This document shows positions 1 through 9,800 of a DNA stretch of 11,639 nucleotides, one piece after another. Each line of letters opens with the position of its first letter. The first letter of the stretch is position 1. The position numbers were made by a program, and so were the translations under genes. The notes below the pieces were generated by a model that made no database searches, was not told where the DNA came from, and saw only the letters and a list, made by a program, of their open reading frames with translations. The DNA is from Candidatus Omnitrophota bacterium (lineage in GTDB: Bacteria > Omnitrophota > Gorgyraeia > B26-G9). The stretch spans positions 1 through 11,639 of the forward strand of contig JAKLQT010000013.1 in the NCBI GenBank assembly GCA_022013205.1, in the 5' to 3' direction.

Positions 1-893
1 AATTCTACATTACTAAGCACCTGATTATTACTGTCTATTTTTGCCAATGTCTTTGTCATATCCTTGAATAATTGCATATCATTACTTTGATATGCCCTGA
101 ATTGCGCATTCTGATACATCTGCTTCGCGGTGAGATTATCCTTTTGTTTAAGGGCAATATCCCCTAAGATATTATAAGCTTCTACTTCTGTCTCTATAGC
201 TGCGGGAGATAGCAAAACGTTAGACATCAATATTTTCTTTGCTTCTTCTAGCTCCCCATTTAATACTTTAAACTCAGCTTTCTTTAGAGAAACCCCTGAA
301 ATCTGATGTTTATAATGAGTCGTATTCTCAGGGTCTAATTCTAATAACTTCTCGCAGTTTTCAAGCTGTTTTTCGTATAACTCATCTACCTTCTCTTGCT
401 CGCCAGGTTTTGGTTCATAATAAGCCGTTGTAACAATATCAACATTATTTAGCCCTTTTAAAGCTCCTATCCGCGCCTCTGTTCCTAGATCTTCCGCTTT
501 TTTCAGCGCTTGCTCATAATAAACCTGAGCTTGTTTAACAACAGCAATATCTACTTTAATTGTTCCGTCTTTATCCTGTTTATAAGAACTTTCCAGGGAA
601 ATGTTGCCAAGCTTAATGCAGCTGTCAAAATACATTTTATCTGTTTGCTCTTGAATAATTGGGTTTTCTGATACTTTTCCGCTATCAGCGGCCTCAACTG
701 CCCTAATTAAAGACTGCTTTGCTTTAACCGGCTGGCCTTGTGAGAGATATAACTCAGCCAGTTTTAAACCGGCATTTAGTTTTTTGGAAACTTTAGCCTT
801 GTCACTATCCATTACTTTTTGATAATAAGATTCTGCCGCGACATTATTGTTTTCTTTTACAGCTGTATCTCCTAAGGAAATAAAATAATCCGC
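1..893 (-). other. TPR-like helical repeat array, continues off the left edge (residues 3583-3879)
   Basis: Several 34-residue helix-turn-helix units fit the TPR pattern (L/G at 7-8, Y at 11, A at 20, a bulky residue at 24, A at 27). Good examples are LGDTAVKENNNVAAESYYQK (near 873), AGLKLAELYLSQGQPVKAKQ (about 772-713), AEFKVLNGELEEAKKIL (about 278-228) and ILGDIALKQKDNLTAKQMYQ (about 170-111). A unit with QAQVYYEQALKKAEDLG and one with LLELDPENT lie between them. I count about six units, some degenerate. TPR arrays bind peptides or partner proteins. Here they follow the ATPase and coiled coil on the same chain, so they may recruit cargo or an envelope partner. The array is cut by the window edge. 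Confidence 0.8.
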
Positions 894-3800
894 TTCGCTA
901 AAATCACTGCCGCTAACCCAGTTCGCCAGGGAAAGTTTTTGTTCCAGTGTCATCTTTTTCCCGCTTTGGTTAATATTCTCATTAAAGCTGTCCATAATTT
1001 TAGCTGCTGCCCCAAAACCGCTTTCAGGCGACAATTGAGTTAAACCGTATTCTGCCATCATGCGCAAACTGTTAACCTGCTGTTTAAACTCATTAAGCCC
1101 TTCCAGGCTGACATGAATACCCTGTTTATGAATAATTTCAATAACTTTATTTTTCGTTGGTTCATCCAAAGTGGAAAAATCCATTAAATTATTTATGTTT
1201 AAACTGCCAACCGCGCCCTGCTTTTCCTTTGGCAACTGCGATTCCATACCCGTTAGAATATTTCCAATCTCTTCCATTTGTTCATACTTCTTTGCGGATA
1301 TATCCTGGTTAAACATTATACCAAGATCTAAAGGAGATTTAACATTATCGTATGATTTATCCGCAATATTTTCTAATTCGGCTATTGTAGGGGCGAAAAT
1401 ACCTTTGGTCTTTTCAATTATTTCCAGTTTTTGTTTAGCATTATTGTACTGATTATTCCGGATAAATAACGCCGCGAATAAGCCTATATTCTGAAAAATG
1501 CTCGACTTTGTTGCTTTAGTATCTTGGTTCTTTTCATCCGTTAACAGGCCTTCCTGCTTTAATATTTCCGCTTTTTGTTCCACATCAGTCACAACAGAAC
1601 GGTCCAAAAATGAAGCAATCCTATCCGTAATCCCCTGCTTTTCTGTTGTTACCATCTTTTCCTGAGTATCTTCCTTTACCTTTGCGCTTTTCTCAATACT
1701 CTTTTCAGCGCGGCTTATAAACGCGTCTGCTTTTTTCTCTAATCGCAGCAAAGTACCTTCCTGCGCCTGTGCCCCGGATAATTCTCTGCCTAACCGGCTA
1801 ATCTCTTTTTCTAAGTAATTTACTTTTTGCTGAGTACCGTCTAAGTTTTTCTGCACACGCTCAAGCATGTTGATCTTATTATTCAGCGCCTTATAAAACT
1901 GCGAATAATTATTCTTTTTTACTGAGCCGGCCACTGCCTTAGCCAATGCCAGCGGCTCATTGCTGTTTTGAACGTTTTTCAAACTTTTGATTATCGTACC
2001 ATCCAACATTTCACCTAAATCAGCTATAATATTCGCCGCGTTGCTTAAACGGTTTAAAGACGCAGGAGAATATTCATGGACAGACAGCAAATCGTCATCG
2101 CCGCCAATCAAAAGGAACAACATTGCGATTAATTTAATGTCTTTGTTGGTATCAAATTTTTGGCCGCTTACTCCTTCAGCAACAAAAGCTAGGTTCTCCC
2201 TGGTTTTTTGAGATGATTCTTTCAACTGGACAAAAGTATTCACTATATGGACACCGCTTTGCGTCAAACGGTCATCAACCTTAAACCCCTGTTTTTCTAA
2301 TCCCTGTTTTAACGCGTTCCGGCTATCCTGGTCAATACTCTGGAGCTTGGTGTTTTCAACTTTAGACCAGTTTTCAGCGCGGGTTTTGCTCAAAGCAGGC
2401 CCGCTCATAGGCGCGATATCAGGCAGGTCAGAATCTTTAATAAGAATATTCGTGGAATTAACTGCCTTGCTTAAATCCGCGCAAAGAGCAATAGGTTTTG
2501 CGTTCATTTTTTCACTAGGTGAAGCTGTGCCTTTTAGATTAAGTGTAGGCCTTGCCGCGATTAATTCTTCTATTTTTTGTTTATTGCCTGAAGATAACGA
2601 CTGGCGAAGTTCTGTATTCTGAGTTAAATTTTCATCTAAAAATTTCACTACGCCGTCAATCTTTTTCTGCAGGGCATCCCTGCCGTTTTGGGCTGTGGTC
2701 TGGAGGGTAATGTTTGCGTCTATTCCTTCCGGATTCTGGAATTTAGTTATCAATTTACTGATAATATCCGCTTCAGGTTTACTTTTAGCTGATTCTCTTA
2801 AGTTTTCTAAAAATATAACGGTAACTGAATCATATATATCGGAGAGCCCGTTATAAAGCATGTTCTTTCTTTCATTCGCTCCGTTTTTCTTAAAAGTATC
2901 GAGCAATTCTATTCCTTTCGGCGGGGCGCGCTGATGATCTGTTTTTTCGCTGATATAATGCACGGTTAAAGGATTGTATACCGGTTTATACTTTCCGCCG
3001 CCGTCTTCAAACACTTCGCGGCCGTTTGCGTCCTGATAGACAAAATTATATTTGCCGTCAGGGTCGAGTATCTTTTTACCGCGGTCGCGCCTAATCAACT
3101 GCTCAGCGTCATAATCGGTTGTGCGTTCGTTAAAAAACGCGTGCACTTCCACATCGCCCTGTATTAACTTCGAGGCTAAGCTTACATCAGTACCGCGGCA
3201 GGCGCTAAGGTTAAAAAAGTAAACCACCTTTTCATTCTCAGCGCGCTTTTCCACATATTCCTGAATTTTTTCTGTACTTACTGTTTTTGGTTTATCCTCA
3301 CCCTGCCGGATAATATCCCATTCTGTTAACTGGTCTTTAACAATAACCGTAAAACCAGCAGCCTTATATTTTTCAATCATTGCCAGTTTATGCTCTATTT
3401 CATCTACATCTGCCTGGCCGTCTAATATAACATGTACAGAACGGCTGTTTTTATCATTTAATTTTATAGCATTTAAACCCTCCAACGCGTTAACATGCGA
3501 TTCAATAGACAGGTTATCACCGGTAACCAAACGCGACTGCGGAGTACGTCCGTACCTGTTTTTATGGGGTGAAATATTCAGCCCGAAGAATAACCCGGCC
3601 ATCTCTGAAACCGGAGATACTGTTCCTGAATACCCGCAGAAGTCAGCGCCTAATTTCTGCGCCATAATAACCGCCCTGGCCATAGTTGTAACCCGCGCCT
3701 TGCCGGAAATTTCTACTTTATTCAGCAATGGCTTAGCATGCTCAGGATTTTCCAGCTTTATGGACTCAGCAAGCAGATCCTTAAACACCATTTCCGTATG

Positions 3801-6800
3801 CCCGGCAATATACGGATCGCCTACCTGCAAATCCGGTGCCAGGGTTTTATTCGCGTAAGGCCGGATCAGGCCTTTTTCTTTGGAATAACCCACATTGCGC
3901 CCTTCATACAGGCGCAGTACCTTTACCCTGCCGGCTAACGAGGCCTTGATCAGATTCAGGGCCTTTTCCTGCTCGGTGTTAAGCTTCTGCCCTGCTTTAG
4001 CCGTAATATCACCTTCTTTAAGCGTCAAAATATTATTAAATTGCACAATATTGCCTTTAGCGTCTTTAAAGCTATTATTATTTAATTTTTTAATTAAGGC
4101 CTCTTTAACTGTTGTATTAAAAGCCACGCCAATAACATCATAGTTGTATTTATCATCTAATTCTTTATATTCCTTGTAAGATTTCTCTCCTTTTGATTCT
4201 CCTTCGCGGCCGAGAACATAATAAGTTAAAAGCTGTCTCTGGGTATTCACGCGGTTTTTAGCGGCAGCGTCTTTTTCCTTGCGCGCGGCAGTCTGGGGAG
4301 CTTTGGTATCATTTATTTTTACGCCGCCTATTTCCGTATTGAGGATAAAATTATCAATAAATTCTATTGCCCTTATTTGATTATCTAATAATCCCTGGGG
4401 GTCAATCCCCTGCTGAAACCTGTTTTTGCTGAAAGCGGTATCTACTTCATCATGAAACACCTTGGCGTTTTCAAACATCATCTTATACGCCTGTTTTGCT
4501 TTTAACCCCTGGCCTTTCTCGCTCCATTTACTGCCAAGCTGAGCATCAAGAGCGAAAAACCCCCAGGTATCTGCTTCGATATAAATAACATGATTATCAT
4601 GAATTTTCTTTATCACCGTATCAGCTTCCTTGCCTCCGGCCATTAAAGCGTTCAGGTCCTCTGCACCGAATGAGATCGAGTCAATTCCTAATTTTTTATA
4701 AAATTCGCCGCGCTGTCCCGCGTCATCCTGTTTCGCGTCTTCAAACAGCGGCTTATTATGCAGGATGTTTACCACTTTTTTATCGCAATACTTAACCGCA
4801 AGCGCTGATGCAAACGTAAATAAAACCTTTGTTTTTCCTGTGCCCGCTGGCACCTCCCAAAGCGTATTTTTATCAAAAGCAAAATCCAGCGCCTTTTGCA
4901 ATTGGTTAACTTCATTGCGCATGCTGAAGTTAAATCCCCTGGTGGATTCAAAAGTCTCGGCATAATCATTAATCTCTTTTGCCATTTTTCTCGCGTCTGT
5001 ATCACCGTAGTTTTGATCTAAGCGGTAAATAGTGTGGCCTTTTTCACCTGCATCACTAACGACTCTAAATCTATTACCGTTAATACTAACTGTCATTTGT
5101 TTAATATTAACCTTTCCTTCTTCTGTAATAGAAAGTTTAAATTCTTTTTCCTTTACTCCCTGTTTTACAGTAAGGATAAGCGCACCCTCTTCGTTTACAG
5201 GCCGTACCTTAATACCGCTGGCATCATGAAAATCAAGCACAATATTATTATTTTCATCTATAAGGCTGAACATTACCGCTTTTTCACCCTTTAGCATAGA
5301 TTTGAGCGTACGGTTAATATCGCTATTTTTCAGGGCACTGAGTTCTAATGAAAAAACCGGCAGGATACTAATATTATGTTTTTCACCGAATTCTTTCTTT
5401 TTATTTTCAGTTTGAAGGCTTTTGTCCATAGATATCAGATCCTCTACATTAATATACAGCTTATCAAGAAGCTCTGTCATATGGCTGTCTTTTCCAAGCC
5501 CTGAAACCTCCTTTTTTATATCTGAGATACGCTCTACCGCGCCCGCTTTAGACTCATTTACAACCTGTGTTACATCCGTTTGCTTCAATTTTAATGTTTC
5601 TTTAAAACAAGAATTCAGCTCCTGCGTCATTGTTTTTATGTCGCCAAGGTATTTGCTTACAATCTCTTTTGCCTTATTGAAATCAGCGCTGGGAATATTC
5701 AATTTAGTTACCACTGCTTCAGCAGCCAGCACAGATACCGCGTCCGCTTTAGACTCATTTACAGCCTTTTCTACGTCTGCGTGTTTTAATTCCGCTGTTT
5801 CTTTAAAACAATAGTTCAGCTCCTCAGTCATTGTTTTTATATCGCCAAGGTACTCTCTTACAATCTGTTTTGCCTCATTAAAATTAGCGCTGGAGATATT
5901 CAATTTTTTTACCACTGCTTCAGAGATAACCGCGGATTTCTGGCTGGCTTCTTCGGCAATCAGCGAAATATCAGTATTATTTGCCAACTTTTCACCTTCA
6001 CCAAGAATATTTGCCGTTCGCAGGCCATCTTCAATACTGCGTCCGGTTATATTTTCTAATATATTCAAAAGATTTGTCTCTGAAACACCATGCTGCTGCC
6101 AAAACTGTGAATTTATGATCTGGCCTGTTGCCTGCGTATAAACACCAAACAATGCGCTCGCTGATATAAAAGAGGCTTTAAGTTCAAAACCCCTATCTTT
6201 TGCTAATATTTCTGACTTTGTTTTATCCTTATCTTCTTTTCTTATATCTTTAATCGTTGCCGCGGCATAAGACCTTAGACTAATCTTATTGACCTCTGTT
6301 TTTAAAGCGTCAAGCTGTGTTTCAAAACCCTTGGCCTCAGCTTCACTCAATCCCTTTGGTGTTTCAATGTTTTTAAGCTTAGTATTATTGTTAACATTAT
6401 TCAAGATACCAAATTCCGATTGCTGTTGTTCGCTAAAAGCCTGTTTTACCTCGCCAACAGTCATCTGCTCTGCCAGATATTCCCGGTGAAGGCCGTTGTA
6501 TTCGGAGAAATCACCCAGGTTTGTGCCGTCATAAACAACATTGTCCACTAGTGTTAAACCGCTTGCCTCTAATTCAATGTTAAACTGCTTCGCGTTCCAG
6601 CCTTTTGCCTCCATGATTACGCCTGCTGTAATATCCAGCTTTTCATACACTGTTTCTGTTTCCATTTTCGTCTCATTCGCGACATCAGTAATATTAAAAT
6701 TATTCATATTCCCGGTCAGCTTTCCCGGGTCTAAACCAAAATCCTTTTCCAACTGTCCCAGTTTAGTACTAAGGTTTTTATCTGCCTGCTCAAGCTTAGC

Positions 6801-9800
6801 TAGGCTGATCTGATTTGTCTGTTTTTTCAAAGAACCTGTGCCTTGATAATTATTATATACTGTGTTCATTCCTGTTTTGCGCGTTAGAGGATTATTAACC
6901 CCTCCCGGCCCGGGCAAACACTCAACAATCATTTCCGACCATATACGATCTACACCAGCTAACTGCAGTAAATTGGAAACCGTGCCTTCTACATAAGCTT
7001 CCTGGCCAACCGCGGCCATGTTTGTCTTAAAGGAACCTAAAAGCTTGCCGGCTGTTTTCTTGGCTTCTTTGCCTAAATATTTACCCCCGGCTTTGAACGC
7101 GCTGCCTGTAAGTGAAAAAAGTATACCGCCTACTAATCCCACGCCAAAAGCAATGCTAATCTGCTGCAGCGCTTCGGTAAAAGATATATCCTTATTTGGT
7201 AAAAACGCGATATTGAATCCTGTGGTTCCGGCTGCGATTAAGCCAAAAATCGCGCCTGTATGTACCGCGCCCTGAAAAGATTTACCGAAAACTTTGGCAA
7301 TCACATCCGCGCCTTTTCCCGCGCCGGGTACGCTATATAGAGTTCTTGAGAATTTGCTGAAGTTTGACGTGGTAAAAAGTTCAAACTTCTGCATAATACC
7401 ACTAAAAGGAGCGAGCATTAAACCAAAGCCAAAGCCCTGAACAATCCCCTCTACCAAACTGCCCTGGCCGAATTCACGCAGCGGCGCAATAAGAGCATGC
7501 TTACTGTCCCCTAATCCTGCCGCCTCGAACAGCACGTTTAGCCCCTTGCCAAAAACATGAAACGTAACACTAAAATGTGCCACACCAAAACCGTTGCGCA
7601 GCATGGTAGACGCAATCATAGAAAACGACTTAGCCATGATTTCATGTGACCAGAACTTGCTTGTTGTTCCCAATAAACGCGCCGCTTCCGGCGTATTCCA
7701 TTTGCCAAGGCCGAAATTAGCTATGCCGCGTTTAAACAGCCTTGTAAAAACATTTCCCTTAAATAATGCCGCAGCCTCAGCGCCGGAAAACAAAGATACG
7801 CCCTGGGGTATAAAACTGACTAATTTCAATGCTCCGTTTAATACAGCTGACCATGTACCAACTACAAGCGCCCCGTAGATAAACGACTTAGCCATCTCGG
7901 TCAGTAAATCACCGGCATTTAGACTCGCAAGCCGGTCATTTTTTATCGCGGAGGAAATAATGCTAACCTCTGTTATCCCGGCCATAGCACTGCCCCAGAT
8001 ACCCATTTCAATAAGCGCCTTTTTCCCAGCAGCTGTAAAAAGTGCTTTTGAGGTGCCGTAACTGCTAAGCATTGCCGCTCCTCCGCTGACAATAGCATTT
8101 GTACCGAACGCCGCGGCAAAACCGCCGGCTAATCCAATACCAATAGCTTCGAATGACAGCATTGCGAGATAGCCCGCGCTCATCTTGCCCTGCGATGATC
8201 TTTCCGCTGCCCAGCCAAAAGCTATTTTTGTACCCGCTCCGATAGCATCCAATATCCTCAGCCCGTACCTACTAAAATAAGAGTTATAATCCGCTGTAAT
8301 ACCTCCAATATGGGTTTCAACCTCTCCATTTGTAACCTGAGCTGAACTGCCGGCTTCGACTAATGCTCGCGTGCCATTACTGTTAATAACCGTGATGTTT
8401 TTATCTCCTATATTATTGATCCTATCATTATCCACAAGCACCCATTGGTTATTTTCAATAGTAATCAGCTGCCCAGTCTCTACGACAACCTCATTTATAG
8501 TATCTTTTTCAAAGGTGTTCATATAGATATCAATTTCGTTTTCTTTTGTTCCGGATTCACCGGCTCCGGCAGGAGATTTTGTAATCCAGGGATTTTCCAC
8601 ACCGCTGTAAAATTTAGTCAAAGTAAGGCATTTCGCGTTTTGGATAGAAATACTTCCGTCTTTTTCCATACTTATCCTGTTGCCGTTTAGCATTAGAAGC
8701 ATCCCGCCGCCATCCTTAATTGTCTTGCCTTTTTCATTTACCTGACGCAAGTACACACCAGTTTGGCGCTTGCCGTATCGGTCAAACCCTACTGAATCCC
8801 CTTCAAGGCCGATCACCGTGTTACCTATATCATAAATAATTCTCACCTTATCATTAACGTTATTCACCTCATTAAAACCAATTTTATAAAAATGCTGGTT
8901 TATAGCAAGCGTCTTATCCTGCAGTTGGCCAACCGTAGAGGCTTCCTTATACAAAGGGGTAAACTCACCCGCGCAGGTTTCGTAGAATTTATACTCTTTA
9001 TTGTTTTTTATAAAACTAATGCTATCAAAATTAATTTCACTTATGGTTCTAACGACTTCAGTTGAGTTATCTTTCCACCGCCAAACTGTCTTGGTGGTCA
9101 CCTTGCTTTCGCCGGGCACAAACTGAATTATAATATTCTGTGTTAACTTTTGTCCGCTGCTGGTATCATCAAGTTCAATATCTGCTTTCACGTTAAGGAT
9201 AGTACCTGCTTTTCCACCATAAGAAGTCAAACTTACTGTGTTAATTTTATCCGAGTTATTTTTCAATATTTCAGCTTTATTAAATATTTTTTTGCCTTCT
9301 TCGTTGACCTTAAAATTTATTTTCGCACTAACCAGCAATTCACCTTTTTCTTTAAAAATTTCAACAGCCTCATATCCTGTAGCACCCAACTGCGCCTGAA
9401 GCTCTCCGTTTTGATCACCAATAAGCAGAGTACCTTTATCATAAACATATTTTCCCTGCCTGAAACCGCCTTCACCCACAGTCAACTTAGCGCCGCGGGT
9501 ATTAAATATCAATTCCCTGCCGTCTTTTACCTGCACTCTGCCGTTAGTTAATACATAGCCGTCTTTTTCATTGCCTGTGATCGTCGCCTTAGTAATGCTA
9601 GTCCAGTCCGCTCTCTGCGGCATGCCGCCGGCTGAACCTGAAGTTTTATCTTGAGATGGAATTATTGTGCGCTGATTAAGCTCATAAACCCCGTTTAACA
9701 AAACCAGGCCGCCTTGACTAAAAGCCAGCTCGGCCTGAATCCCCTGATAACTGCCTAATATTACTAAATCATTACCTTTTGAACTTACATGCAGGTTTAT

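Noticed and set aside
2100..2132. LIAMLFLLIGG considered as a transmembrane helix
   Set aside because: Only about 11 apolar residues, followed by three aspartates, so it is more likely a buried helix.
4769..5005. Minus-strand open frame of 78 codons in another frame
   Set aside because: It overlaps the Walker A region of the giant gene out of frame. The giant frame carries the clear motif and this one has none.
5422..5814. Plus-strand open frame of 130 codons
   Set aside because: It lies antisense to the repeat region of the giant gene and its repetitive content (Ser/Thr/Phe-rich) mirrors the two tandem repeats read backwards. It has no recognisable domain.
6900..6915. LPGPG considered as a sortase-type LPxTG signal
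   Set aside because: The motif lacks the Thr-Gly, is internal, and is not followed by a C-terminal membrane anchor.
9150..9551. Plus-strand open frame of 133 codons
   Set aside because: It overlaps the beta-rich coding region entirely on the opposite strand. The product is Phe/Ile/Ser-rich as expected for the antisense of Lys/Asn/Glu-rich codons, and no ribosome site or domain supports it.
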